Source: Flavobacteriaceae bacterium (GTDB taxonomy: Bacteria > Bacteroidota > Bacteroidia > Flavobacteriales > Weeksellaceae). From it: 52,739 bases of DNA. The notes beneath the pieces were generated by a model that was given only the letters and a program-made list of their open reading frames with translations, made no database searches and had not been told where the DNA came from. The position numbers and the translations under genes are program-made. Positions 17,593 through 27,302 of the stretch are shown here, piece by piece. How positions within the stretch are numbered: the first letter of the stretch is position 1; each line of letters begins with the position of its first letter. The DNA lies in the NCBI GenBank assembly GCA_018260565.1, contig JAGLAZ010000011.1:1-52739 (forward strand). The letters run 5' to 3'.

Positions 17593-17622
17593 AAAGCGCT
17601 TCCGTTATGGAAGCGCTTTTTT
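17593..17622 (+). terminator. Rho-independent terminator of clpC
   Basis: A perfect 11-bp stem, AAAGCGCTTCC / GGAAGCGCTTT, with loop GTTAT, followed by TTT. Confidence 0.92.
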
Positions 17623-17780
17623 ATTTTATTAAAGAGATAAGATATAAATAACTCCTATAAAGTTTTTAAGTATATTTTTTTACAAATAGTATTAGTAGTT
17701 AAACAGTAAATTAAACAGAGAATTTTTATTTCTATATATGTCCTTATCCTAAATCCTATATGATCAGCTATTAAAATTTA

Positions 17781-18857
17781 CTACGCTCTTGCTTCCTCAT
17801 TCCTTGCTATTGTATGCCCCGGACGCGACCATTTCGGTTTCTCCCCCAAAGCAGGATATTGGGTTTCTTCTACCGGTACAACCGTTCTTTTAGGGTGTTT
17901 TTCAAAAGGTTCTTGCATTTTTATACCTAATTTTTCAAACAAACTTTTATCCTCATTCACATCCGGATTGGGTGTGGTAAGAAGTTTATCACCCGCAAAA
18001 ATAGAATTGGCACCTGCATAAAAACACATTGCCTGTGCCTCTTGACTCATTTGCGTACGCCCTGCTGAAAGCCGCACTTGGGTTTTAGGCAAAACAATGC
18101 GCGTAGTAGCAATCATCCGGATAAATTCAAATACATCCACTGGCTGTTGTTCTTCTAATGGCGTTCCCTCCACTGGGACCAATGCATTTATGGGAACACT
18201 CTCCGGCTGAGGCGTCATATTAGCCAAAACCTTCAGCATGCCACACCGGTCTTCTATGCTTTCACCCATACCGATAATCCCGCCAGAGCAAAGCGTAATG
18301 GAAGTCTTTCGTACATTTTCAATAGTAGCTATACGATCTTCGAAGGCTCTAGTAGAAATCACCTCCTTATAATACTCCTCAGAGCTATCTATATTATGGT
18401 TATACGCATACAGTCCTGCTTCCTCCAGTCTTTTAGCTTGATTCTCAGTAAGCATACCCAGTGTACAGCATACCTCCATGTCCAGTTGGGTAACGGTGCG
18501 TACCATATCTAGCACATGATCGAAGTCTGGGCCGTCCTTCACATTTCGCCAGGCAGCACCCAGACAAACTCTGGAAATCCCATTTTCTCTAGCACGCAAG
18601 GCTTGAGCCTTCACTTGTTGCACAGGAAGCATCTCGTGAATCTTTACCTCTGTATGATAGCGCGCCGCTTGCGGGCAATACCCACAATCTTCTGGACACC
18701 CACCGGTTTTTACAGAGATTAGCGAAGAAACCTGCACCTTATTCGGGTCATGATTTTCCCTATGAACGCTGGCCGACCAGTGGAACAGTTCAAAAAAAGG
18801 GAGTTGATAAATATCCAAAATTTCCTCGGTGCTGTAGAGATGTTGAGCAACTTCCAT
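17781..18857 (-). CDS. bioB: Biotin synthase
   Basis: 358 residues, a radical-SAM TIM barrel. The SAM-cluster cysteines are C54, C58 and C61 in GGCPEDCGYCPQ. Further family motifs are RVCLGAAWR, CTLGMLT, AYNHNIDSSEEYY, CSGGIIGMGE and VRLSAGRTQMS, the last holding the Arg ligand of the auxiliary [2Fe-2S] cluster. It inserts sulfur into dethiobiotin to form biotin. No other bio gene is next to it, and it has its own promoter-like box. Confidence 0.96.
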   Translation of the reverse strand: MEVAQHLYSTEEILDIYQLPFFELFHWSASVHRENHDPNKVQVSSLISVKTGGCPEDCGYCPQAARYHTEVKIHEMLPVQQVKAQALRARENGISRVCLGAAWRNVKDGPDFDHVLDMVRTVTQLDMEVCCTLGMLTENQAKRLEEAGLYAYNHNIDSSEEYYKEVISTRAFEDRIATIENVRKTSITLCSGGIIGMGESIEDRCGMLKVLANMTPQPESVPINALVPVEGTPLEEQQPVDVFEFIRMIATTRIVLPKTQVRLSAGRTQMSQEAQAMCFYAGANSIFAGDKLLTTPNPDVNEDKSLFEKLGIKMQEPFEKHPKRTVVPVEETQYPALGEKPKWSRPGHTIARNEEARA

Positions 18858-18873
18858 TGGTAAAGTTTAGTCC

Positions 18874-18881
18874 CAAAAATA
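18874..18881 (-). promoter_or_regulatory. Bacteroidota -7 box for bioB
   Basis: TATTTTTG on the minus strand, 16 nt upstream of the bioB ATG, matches TAnnTTTG. No BirA-like or riboswitch signature seen. Confidence 0.5.
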
Positions 18882-18984
18882 GACAATTTGATAATATATC
18901 TAGTTTGTAATTTAAGTACCAAAAAGCTTATGAAGATTGAACAGGGATGCACCTTAAATCATATCACTGCATTTAAAGTTTTGT

Positions 18985-19140
18985 TGGGGCCTTTTCCGTG
19001 CTCCGCTTCTATCTGGGAGGTATGGTGGGCAGCTTGCAGTCTTGTAAAAGGAGCTTCCTTTGGTCGCTCTTTTCCTGCGCTGCCGCTGTGTCCACCATAC
19101 CTCCCAGGATAACCGCTCAGCCCGGGGCCTTCCCAAGCCT
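18985..19140. repeat. GC-rich cruciform element B
   Basis: Perfect 16-bp inverted arms CTGGGAGGTATGGTGG (19013-19028) and CCACCATACCTCCCAG (19092-19107) enclose a second nested pair GGCAGC/GCTGCC (19028-19033/19079-19084) and an inner AAAAGGAGC/GCTCTTTT. The whole can fold as one long hairpin on either strand. It lies between the divergent bioB and pepT genes and is much richer in G+C than the flanks. Confidence 0.75.
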
Positions 19141-19256
19141 TAAACTCGCAATGACGAAAAGTTTAGTTTTTGATTGTTAGCGTAAAATCGTATTGATTTA
19201 ATTATTTACTCAATAAATTACTCAAATCCTAAAAACACAACAATCAAAACTTTAGA

Positions 19257-19264
19257 TATATTTG
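19257..19264 (+). promoter_or_regulatory. -7-like box directly before pepT
   Basis: TATATTTG fits TAnnTTTG but lies only 4 nt before the pepT ATG, so if used the mRNA would be nearly leaderless. Confidence 0.3.
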
Positions 19265-19268
19265 CTTT

Positions 19269-20546
19269 ATGACTACAGTATTTGATTTTAATTCAGAATG
19301 GAGAGAGAAATTAGTTCAACGTTTCATCTCTTATGTAAAGATTTTTAGTACCAGCGATCCCGCCTCAGAAAAAACACCTTCCACGGATGTTCAATGGGAT
19401 ATAGCACGCTATATTAAAAATGAATTAGAACAGCTTGGCCTATCACACGTAAGGATGGATGATAAAGGCTATATATTTGCCGAAATCCCATCCAATATAT
19501 CTCAAGATGTTCCCTGCATTGGGTTTTTGGCTCATTATGATACTTCACCTGATTTTTCAGGAAATAATGTAAATCCTCAAATTTTCGAAAACTATCAAGG
19601 TGAAAATTTATTACTAAATAAGTCTACAGGTTTCACGCTATCTCCTAAAAAATTTGAATCATTAAAAAAACATATTGGGGAAACCATCATTACTACAGAT
19701 GGAACTACTCTCCTAGGAGCAGATGATAAGGCAGGGATAGCGGAGATAGTGACTGCGGCAGAATACCTTCTGGCCCATCCGGAAATAGAACACGGCAAAA
19801 TAATGATAGGTTTTAATCCTGATGAAGAAATAGGACGAGGTGCACACCATTTTAATGTGAAAGATTTTGGAGCCGACTGGGCATATACTATGGATGGCAG
19901 TGAAGTAGGTGAACTGGAGTATGAAAACTTTAATGCAGCGGGTGCCGTGCTACATTTCCATGGGCTAAGTGTGCACCCTGGATATGCCTTTGGAAAAATG
20001 AAAAATGCTGCACTATTGGCTGCAGAATTTGCCCACAGCATGCCTGCAAATGAAACACCTGCTACTACACGAGAATTCGAAGGTTTCTTTCATCTTATGC
20101 ATATAGAAGCGAATATTACAGACGCTAAATTGGAATACATTATTAGAGATCATGATGCGCAAAAATATCATGCTAGAAAGACCTATTTAGTTGAAAAAGT
20201 AGAAGAATTTAACAAAAAACATGGTGAAAATACGGTAGAAATATCCATCCAAGAGCAATACCGGAATATGAAGGAACAGTTTGAGGGAAAATTACACATC
20301 ATCCGTCTGGCAGAGGAAGCAATGAACTCTCTAGGAATAGAGCCGGATATCAAGGCTATCCGTGGTGGAACGGATGGTGCTCAGCTATCCTTTATGGGCT
20401 TGCCATGTCCAAACATTTTTGCAGGAGGGCTAAATTTCCACGGGCCTTATGAGTATGTACCTGTAGAAAATATGATAAAAGCAGTACAAGTAATTATAGA
20501 AATTTCTCGAAAATTGCCCGCATTTCATCAAAATAAAAAAGACTAA
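19269..20546 (+). CDS. pepT: Peptidase T (tripeptide aminopeptidase)
   Basis: 425 residues, M20B metallopeptidase. Zinc-site motifs are in order: FLAHYDTSPD, TLLGADDKAGIAE, FNPDEEIGRGAHHF, TMDGSEVGELEYENFNAA, and a C-terminal GGTDGAQLSFMGLPCPN with the last His ligand region (LNFHGPYEYVPVE). The dimerisation domain sits between. It removes N-terminal residues from tripeptides in the cytosol. The N-terminus carries ~14 residues before the conserved EKLVQRFISYVKI start. It is monocistronic, divergent from bioB. Confidence 0.95.
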   Translation: MTTVFDFNSEWREKLVQRFISYVKIFSTSDPASEKTPSTDVQWDIARYIKNELEQLGLSHVRMDDKGYIFAEIPSNISQDVPCIGFLAHYDTSPDFSGNNVNPQIFENYQGENLLLNKSTGFTLSPKKFESLKKHIGETIITTDGTTLLGADDKAGIAEIVTAAEYLLAHPEIEHGKIMIGFNPDEEIGRGAHHFNVKDFGADWAYTMDGSEVGELEYENFNAAGAVLHFHGLSVHPGYAFGKMKNAALLAAEFAHSMPANETPATTREFEGFFHLMHIEANITDAKLEYIIRDHDAQKYHARKTYLVEKVEEFNKKHGENTVEISIQEQYRNMKEQFEGKLHIIRLAEEAMNSLGIEPDIKAIRGGTDGAQLSFMGLPCPNIFAGGLNFHGPYEYVPVENMIKAVQVIIEISRKLPAFHQNKKD

Positions 20547-20826
20547 ATAATAAAATTGACGAATAGGATTCGCAAGTGCTAGGATAGTTCTATTATTAAG
20601 TAAGAATAAGCGTTGCAAATGAGAAACTGATACATTTCTTGGTTTTCAAGAGCTTTTGTGTATTTACTTACATAAGGTAGGAATAGAGCAAAAGAATACA
20701 ACGCTCTAACGATATTGAATGAGTTTATGGTCATTAATTCTGGCGGTAATATTAAATTGGAAATAATATTCTCTAAATAATTCATGTAGACCATTTGCCA
20801 AAAACCGTTTACAAACAAAATGCAAT

Positions 20827-22473
20827 ATGAAAAATCTGCTCTATATATTATTTGCAACGCTGGTTATTGGGTGTACCGCGAGAGAAAATCATACCGCCGA
20901 TTTTATCATGCACAATGCTAAGATTTATACTGTCAATCAAAATTTTGAGGTGGCAGAAGCCATGGCAATTAAGGACGGGAAAATTTTAGAAATTGGGATG
21001 GATGACAGTATCTTGAAACATTATAAATCGTCTGTCATACAAGATCTGCAAGGTAAAACTATTTTACCTGGCTTGATAGATGCTCATGCGCATTTCTTCG
21101 GTTATGGAAGTGCTTTGCAAAATGCAAATCTTAGAGATACAAAATCTTGGAACGAGATTTTAGAGCGTTTAGAGTCATTTGCAAAGACTCATAGAGAAGG
21201 GTGGCTTTTAGGAAGAGGTTGGGATCAAAATGACTGGTCAGATAAAGAATATCCAACTAAAGACGCTTTAGATAAACTTTTTCCCGACAGACCTGTTTAT
21301 CTCACGAGAATTGATGGTCACGCCGCCATCGTAAATCAGAAGGCTCTGAATATGGCAGGCTTCGATGAAAATTCTAAACTTTCTGGTGGAGATTTCATTA
21401 AAAAAGATAATAAGTTGACCGGCGTATTGATTGACAATGCAAAAGATAAAATGGCAACTTATATTCCTTCGGCCATTGATTCTCAGGTGCGCCAGATTCT
21501 TTTAGATGCGCAAAAGGAATGTCTGACGTTAGGATTGACCACAGTACAAGATGCCGGATTGGATTATGAATTGGTACAAGACATTCAAAAATTGCAACAA
21601 TCTGGAGAGGTTAAAATGCGCCTCAATGTCATGCTTTCGGATAACCAAAAAAATATCGACTGGCTCATTAAAACAGGAAAAATTAAGCAGGATCGGCTCT
21701 ATGTTAATGGTTTTAAATTTTATGGGGATGGAGCACTAGGTTCGCGTGGGGCCTGTCTATTAGAAGATTATAGTGATAAGCCACATCAACGTGGGTTTTT
21801 ACTCTCGGATGTTTCTCATTTTCGTGAGATGGCCAAATTGATGGATAAATATGATTTTCAGATGAACACACATGCTATTGGGGATTCTGCAAATCGAGTG
21901 ATATTAAATGTCTATGCGGAAGTGCTGAAAGGGCGAAATGATAAACGGTGGCGCATAGAACACGCGCAAGTCATCAATAAAAACGATTTTGAACGTTTTG
22001 GAAAATACTCTATTATACCGTCTGTACAGCCAACGCATGCAACATCTGATATGTATTGGGCGGGAGAACGCTTAGGAAATGAAAGGATGAAGTATGCGTA
22101 TGCCTATAAAGATTTATTAAAGCAAAATTCTTGGCTACCCTTAGGAACTGATTTCCCCATTGAGGAAGTAAATCCTATCCTCACATTTTATGCAGCGGTG
22201 GTGCGAAAGGATATTAAGGCTTTTCCCAAAAATGGATTTCAAACGGAAAATGCTCTTACTCGAGAAGAAGCCTTGCGCGGGATGACGATTTGGGCAGCAA
22301 AAGCAGGATTTATGGAAAATGAATCTGGAAGTTTGGAAAGGGGGAAAAATGCAGATTTTGTGGTTTTAAATCAAGATCTAATGTCCGTTGATGAAGATGA
22401 TATCCTCAAAACAAAGGTGCTTCAAACATGGATTGCTGGAGAAAAATTGTTTGATAAGGCATCTAAAAAGTGA
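20827..22473 (+). CDS. Amidohydrolase lipoprotein (YtcJ-like)
   Basis: 548 residues. The start MKNLLYILFATLVIGCTARE is a lipoprotein signal with Cys at residue 16, so the enzyme is membrane-anchored outside the cytosol. The rest is an amidohydrolase_3 protein: KTILPGLIDAHAHFFGYG carries the metal-binding HxH, followed by GRGWDQNDW, FKFYGDGALGSRGA, MNTHAIGDSANR and PLGTDFPIEEVNP with the late Asp. This group hydrolyses amide bonds of unknown substrates. Its stop overlaps the start of the next gene by 4 bp, implying co-translation. Confidence 0.88.
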   Translation: MKNLLYILFATLVIGCTARENHTADFIMHNAKIYTVNQNFEVAEAMAIKDGKILEIGMDDSILKHYKSSVIQDLQGKTILPGLIDAHAHFFGYGSALQNANLRDTKSWNEILERLESFAKTHREGWLLGRGWDQNDWSDKEYPTKDALDKLFPDRPVYLTRIDGHAAIVNQKALNMAGFDENSKLSGGDFIKKDNKLTGVLIDNAKDKMATYIPSAIDSQVRQILLDAQKECLTLGLTTVQDAGLDYELVQDIQKLQQSGEVKMRLNVMLSDNQKNIDWLIKTGKIKQDRLYVNGFKFYGDGALGSRGACLLEDYSDKPHQRGFLLSDVSHFREMAKLMDKYDFQMNTHAIGDSANRVILNVYAEVLKGRNDKRWRIEHAQVINKNDFERFGKYSIIPSVQPTHATSDMYWAGERLGNERMKYAYAYKDLLKQNSWLPLGTDFPIEEVNPILTFYAAVVRKDIKAFPKNGFQTENALTREEALRGMTIWAAKAGFMENESGSLERGKNADFVVLNQDLMSVDEDDILKTKVLQTWIAGEKLFDKASKK

Positions 22474-23543
22474 AGTCCAAAAGATTGATTAGACTGGCTT
22501 ACATAGAATTGGATACCCATGCAGAGATTGTCTCTCAGTTTCATTCTTTGATGAAGGATTCTCAAAAGTTTTCTGTGGATTATTTTTTTTCTGAGCGTAT
22601 CTCCAGTCAAGTGGGAATAGCGTCATCAAATATTGTAATCACAGATCCAAAGTCTCTTGAGAAGCAGCTAAAATATAAAACTTATGATTTAATTATCATT
22701 GGCACTGCGCATCGTTATTTCAATGTTTTTAGTAGCATTTGTACGATATTTAACACTGCAGTAATTACCCATAACCTTAACTTTTCAAAAGCATCAAAAT
22801 TCAAACTTCTGAAAAGTATATTTTTGCAAGATCAAATCTATCGTTTAAAGTTATTGCTAAAAGAAGACCTGTTAGATGCTGGTCAACTTTACAAAAAGGC
22901 TAAACACTTGCTGGTTTTAAGCGAAAGTTTTTTGACTGAAAATTCTCCAACACGTCGATACCTTCCGCTGTTTTTTAATGAATATAATGAAAGTCATGAT
23001 AAAGATTATTTCATTATTGTAATTCCAGGTACGGTCTCTCAAAAGCGGCGAGATTACAGGCATGTTTTTCAGAGGATCAGGTCGTGGCCGCAAGATCCAT
23101 CAAAAAAAACGGTGGAGTTTGTGTTTTTGGGAAAAGCAGAGGGTGCGGAACTTACCACTTTGCGGGAACTTGAAAAATCCTTGCCTCAAAATTTACGCTT
23201 AAAATATTTTGTAGAAAAAGTTCCACAGCAGAATTTTAACCAATACATGAATAAGGCGGATGTTTTGTGGTGTCCGGTAAATCGATATACCAAGTTTTTT
23301 AGCCAAACAGAAATATATGGCGAAACCAAATTAACGGGAAATATAGGAGATGCCATCCGATATGGAAAGTTTGCAATATTCCCTACAAATTTTCCAAGAG
23401 AATATCCATTTATCATGAGTGAGGACGAAGACCTTGCAAATCAATTGCAGTCTATTCAAACGGAGCGTTATAATTTTGAGAATGAATTTGAACGTCAAAA
23501 AATTCGTCAATATCTTGAAGAACAATTGCGTCATCTGATATGA
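22470..23543 (+). CDS. Putative GT-B glycosyltransferase-like protein
   Basis: 357 residues from GTG 22470, overlapping the amidohydrolase stop (GTGA). The middle has FIIVIPGTVSQKRRDYRHVF and VEFVFLGKAEGAELTTLREL, the layout of the start of a GT-B nucleotide-sugar domain. It is followed by FNQYMNKADVLWCPVNRYT and EIYGETKLTGNIGDAIRYGK, resembling the late donor-site region of GT4-like enzymes. There is no signal peptide or membrane helix. The family call is by pattern and the substrate is unknown. Pairing with a secreted amidohydrolase is unusual and offers no clear pathway. Confidence 0.55.
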   Translation: MKSKRLIRLAYIELDTHAEIVSQFHSLMKDSQKFSVDYFFSERISSQVGIASSNIVITDPKSLEKQLKYKTYDLIIIGTAHRYFNVFSSICTIFNTAVITHNLNFSKASKFKLLKSIFLQDQIYRLKLLLKEDLLDAGQLYKKAKHLLVLSESFLTENSPTRRYLPLFFNEYNESHDKDYFIIVIPGTVSQKRRDYRHVFQRIRSWPQDPSKKTVEFVFLGKAEGAELTTLRELEKSLPQNLRLKYFVEKVPQQNFNQYMNKADVLWCPVNRYTKFFSQTEIYGETKLTGNIGDAIRYGKFAIFPTNFPREYPFIMSEDEDLANQLQSIQTERYNFENEFERQKIRQYLEEQLRHLI

Positions 23544-23793
23544 ATTAAAATTTCAGTAAGCTCTTTAAAAAGGTTTTGTTTAAATATTGTTCGATAGGAA
23601 ATATTTTTAATACATAATTTCCGATCAATAGCATCAATTTAAAATTTAATTTCCTTTCCTTATTGGTTTAGGCTTCTTTTATAAGCTCTACTTTAAGATT
23701 AATTTATTGACCTTATACAGTGGAATTTCTAAAATAAATTCCTGAATATCGTATCTTCGCATGATTTCATAAATTGATGGAAATCTACTGACA

Positions 23794-26700
23794 ATGAAGA
23801 AGTTTACTGAATATAAAAACTTGGATCTTACCTCTATAGCAGATCAAATATCTGCCGATTGGAAAGAACAAAATACCTTTAAAAAATCTGTCGAAAACCG
23901 CGAAGGGCATCCAGAATTCATATTCTACGAAGGACCACCTTCTGCAAATGGGATGCCTGGAATTCATCACGTAATGGCTAGAGCCATTAAGGATATTTTC
24001 TGCCGTTTCCAAACCCAAAATGGAAAAAAAGTATTTCGCAAAGCTGGTTGGGACACGCATGGCTTACCCATTGAACTTGGCGTAGAGAAAGAACTCGGCA
24101 TAACTAAAGAAGACATTGGTAAGAGTATTTCTATTGAAGAATACAATCAAAAATGCCGTGAAGCAGTAATGCGGTACACCGATGTTTGGAATAAAATGAC
24201 CGAGAAAACTGGTTATTGGGTAGATTTAGAAAATCCTTACATTACCTACAATCCTAAATATATGGAAAGCGTATGGTGGCTTCTAAAGCAGTTATATGAG
24301 AAGAATCTGCTTTACAAAGGATACACTATTCAGCCTTATTCACCTAAGGCAGGGACAGGACTTTCCTCTCATGAGCTTAATCAGCCTGGTACTTATCGTG
24401 ATGTAAGTGATACCACGATAGTGGCCCAATTTAAAATTGTTAAACTTTCAGACACACTTACGAAGAAGTTTTTTGGGGGTGAAAATAGTTTAGAAAATGA
24501 AACGTGTGGAGGGGTAACCCATTGGGCGGAATTTGATACCGAGAAACAAGAGCCTGTATATATTTTAGCCTGGACGACTACGCCTTGGACTTTACCTTCC
24601 AACACGGCACTTGCAGTAGGAAAAGACATAGAATATGTGTTAGTTAAAACTTATAATCAATATACTTATGAGCCTATACGAATACTTATGGCTAAAAATT
24701 TATTGGAGAAAAACTTGGGTAAAAAATTCGTAGAGGCTACTGATGAAGAGTTTAATGCCTTTAAGTCTGAAAATAAAACCATACCGTATAAAATAATAGC
24801 TGATTGTACAGGAGCTGATATTGAGGGCACACAATATGAACAACTCATACCTTGGTTTACCCCATATGAACATGCAGATAAGGCTTTTAGGGTTATTATT
24901 GGTGACTTTGTAACTACTGATGAAGGAACGGGAATTGTGCATATTGCCCCAACATTTGGAGCAGATGATGCCCGTATTGCCAAAGAAAATGGCATACCTC
25001 CCATGCTTGTTAAGGATGCACATGATAATTTAGTACCCTTAGTGGATTTGCAAGGGAGATTTTTACAAGGCGAAAAGGTGCCAGAGTTATTTTCAGGAAA
25101 ATTCATTAAAAATGAATATTATGATGAGGGGAAAGCTCCTGAGAAATCCTGGGATGTAGAAATGGCAATTCTGTTAAAAACAGAAAACAAGGCCTTTAAA
25201 GTTGAAAAATACGTACACAGTTATCCACATTGTTGGAGAACGGATAAACCTGTTTTGTATTACCCGCTAGATTCTTGGTTCGTGAAAATGACTGAAAAGC
25301 GTCAGCGTTTAGTGAAACTTAATGACACAATAAATTGGAAACCGAAATCTACCGGGGAAGGGCGTTTCTCCAACTGGCTTGAAAATGTAAATGATTGGAA
25401 TCTTTCTCGCTCTCGGTATTGGGGAATTCCTTTGCCTATCTGGAGAACTGAGGATTTAAAAGAAGAAATATGCATCGGTTCTGTAGAGGAGCTCTATTTG
25501 GAAATTGAAAAAGCCATAGCGGCCGGTGTGATGAAGGAGAATCCGATTAAGGATTTTGAAGTAGGAAATATGTCTGATGAAAATTATGCTAAAATTGATT
25601 TGCATAAAAATTTCGTTGATAAAATTACCTTGGTTTCCCCTAGTGGGAAGGCAATGACAAGAGAAGTAGAGCTTATTGATGTATGGTTTGATTCCGGATC
25701 GATGCCCTATGCTCAGCTCCATTATCCATTTGAAAACAAGCAACTGATAGATTCTAGAAAAGCTTTCCCTGCTGATTTTATTGCGGAAGGAGTAGATCAA
25801 ACTCGGGGATGGTTTTACACACTTCATGCTATTGCTACTGCGGTGTTTGATTCTGTAGCTTATAAAAATGTGGTTTCCAACGGTTTGGTTTTGGATAAAA
25901 ATGGACAAAAAATGTCTAAAAGGCTTGGTAATGCCGTAGATCCATTCGAAACTTTAGATAAATATGGACCTGATGCCACGCGATGGTACATGATTTCAAA
26001 CGCCAATCCTTGGGAAAACCTAAAATTTGATGTAGAGGGAATAGATGAAGTACGCCGAAAATTTTTTGGAACCCTCTATAACACCTATTCGTTCTTTGCT
26101 TTATATGCCAATGTGGATGGCTTCAGCTATGCAGAACAGGAGATAGTAAATCGTCCGGAGATTGATCGTTGGATACTTTCAGAACTAAATTTATTAGTAA
26201 AAGACGTTACTGAAAATTATGAAGATTATGAACCAACAAAAGTTGCCAGAGCTATTAATACTTTTGTAAATGATAATTTAAGTAACTGGTATGTAAGACT
26301 TTGCAGACGCCGTTTTTGGAAAGGGGATTATTCCGAAGATAAAATCTCAGCATATCAAACGCTTTACACCTGTTTGGAAACGATGGCCAAAATTTCAGCA
26401 CCTATAGCACCGTTTTTTATGGATCGCTTATTTCAAGATCTCAATGCGGTAACAGGAAAAGATAAAGCTCAATCTGTTCACCTCACGGATTTCCCTAAAA
26501 TAAATGCTAGTCTCATTGATAAAAATTTGGTAGAAAAAACACATTTAGCCCAGACTATAACTTCAATGGTGTTTTCACTCCGAAAGAAAGAAAATATCAA
26601 AGTGCGCCAGCCATTACAGAAAGTAATGATCCCTGTATTGGATAAAAAAACAGAAGAGCAGATTCTGGCTGTTTCAGACCTTATAAAACAAGAGGTGAAT

Positions 26701-27258
26701 GTAAAACAAATGCAACTCATCAATGCAGAGGAAGCTTCGCACCTCATTGTAAAACAGATTAAACCTAATTTTAAAACATTAGGTGCCAAACTCGGCAAAG
26801 ACATGAAAGGAGTTGCCGCAGAAATCACAGCCATGAATTCCGAGCAAATCGCAGAAATGGAGAAAAATACTGTGATGACCATTGGTGGACACTCTATCAG
26901 CATAGAAGATGTAGAAATTTCTACCAAAGATATTCCAGGATGGACGGTGGTCACGGAAGGCAAAATAACTGTAGCCTTAGATTTAACAATTACCGACGAG
27001 CTTCGCGCTGAAGGTATAGCAAGAGAATTTATAAACCGAGTTCAAAATGTAAGAAAAGAGAAAGGTTTTGAATTAACGGATAAGATAAAAATCCAATTGG
27101 AGGATAGTAATGTATTTAAAAAAGAGATAGAATTAAATAAACAATATATTTCTGATGAGGTGTTGTGTGGTTCACTAGAATTTGTAAATTCACTCACCGA
27201 TTTTGAATCAATTGAGATAGACGAAATTGATTTTAAAATACATATAGAACAGCTTTAG
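23794..27258 (+). CDS. ileS: Isoleucyl-tRNA synthetase, eukaryote-like class
   Basis: 1154 residues, class I synthetase charging tRNA-Ile. The HIGH-equivalent lies in YEGPPSANGMPGIHHVMAR (about residues 45-63); the editing CP1 domain contains AWTTTPWTLPSNTALAVG; the second signature is KNGQKMSKRLGNAVDP. KMSKR instead of KMSKS, the large size and the lack of a C-terminal Cys4 zinc finger fit the IleS2/eukaryote-like class. The C-terminus carries the anticodon-binding helices and an extra domain. The next genes (TraR/DksA-like, lspA) follow in the order often seen in Bacteroidota. Confidence 0.97.
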   Translation: MKKFTEYKNLDLTSIADQISADWKEQNTFKKSVENREGHPEFIFYEGPPSANGMPGIHHVMARAIKDIFCRFQTQNGKKVFRKAGWDTHGLPIELGVEKELGITKEDIGKSISIEEYNQKCREAVMRYTDVWNKMTEKTGYWVDLENPYITYNPKYMESVWWLLKQLYEKNLLYKGYTIQPYSPKAGTGLSSHELNQPGTYRDVSDTTIVAQFKIVKLSDTLTKKFFGGENSLENETCGGVTHWAEFDTEKQEPVYILAWTTTPWTLPSNTALAVGKDIEYVLVKTYNQYTYEPIRILMAKNLLEKNLGKKFVEATDEEFNAFKSENKTIPYKIIADCTGADIEGTQYEQLIPWFTPYEHADKAFRVIIGDFVTTDEGTGIVHIAPTFGADDARIAKENGIPPMLVKDAHDNLVPLVDLQGRFLQGEKVPELFSGKFIKNEYYDEGKAPEKSWDVEMAILLKTENKAFKVEKYVHSYPHCWRTDKPVLYYPLDSWFVKMTEKRQRLVKLNDTINWKPKSTGEGRFSNWLENVNDWNLSRSRYWGIPLPIWRTEDLKEEICIGSVEELYLEIEKAIAAGVMKENPIKDFEVGNMSDENYAKIDLHKNFVDKITLVSPSGKAMTREVELIDVWFDSGSMPYAQLHYPFENKQLIDSRKAFPADFIAEGVDQTRGWFYTLHAIATAVFDSVAYKNVVSNGLVLDKNGQKMSKRLGNAVDPFETLDKYGPDATRWYMISNANPWENLKFDVEGIDEVRRKFFGTLYNTYSFFALYANVDGFSYAEQEIVNRPEIDRWILSELNLLVKDVTENYEDYEPTKVARAINTFVNDNLSNWYVRLCRRRFWKGDYSEDKISAYQTLYTCLETMAKISAPIAPFFMDRLFQDLNAVTGKDKAQSVHLTDFPKINASLIDKNLVEKTHLAQTITSMVFSLRKKENIKVRQPLQKVMIPVLDKKTEEQILAVSDLIKQEVNVKQMQLINAEEASHLIVKQIKPNFKTLGAKLGKDMKGVAAEITAMNSEQIAEMEKNTVMTIGGHSISIEDVEISTKDIPGWTVVTEGKITVALDLTITDELRAEGIAREFINRVQNVRKEKGFELTDKIKIQLEDSNVFKKEIELNKQYISDEVLCGSLEFVNSLTDFESIEIDEIDFKIHIEQL

Positions 27259-27302
27259 TACGTAGGTAAATGCATGATAACTAAAGCATAAAGTAAACTA
27301 AA

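Noticed and set aside
18954..19180. Several short frames across the GC-rich cruciform
   Set aside because: They arise because the palindrome lacks stops; the amino-acid composition is not protein-like.
20579..20857. 92-codon minus-strand frame upstream of the amidohydrolase
   Set aside because: AT-rich chance frame overlapping the lipoprotein signal of the real gene; no family features.
24666..25106. 146-codon frame antisense to ileS, and other long antisense frames in ileS, pepT and yifB
   Set aside because: Shadows of strongly conserved genes in the other frame.
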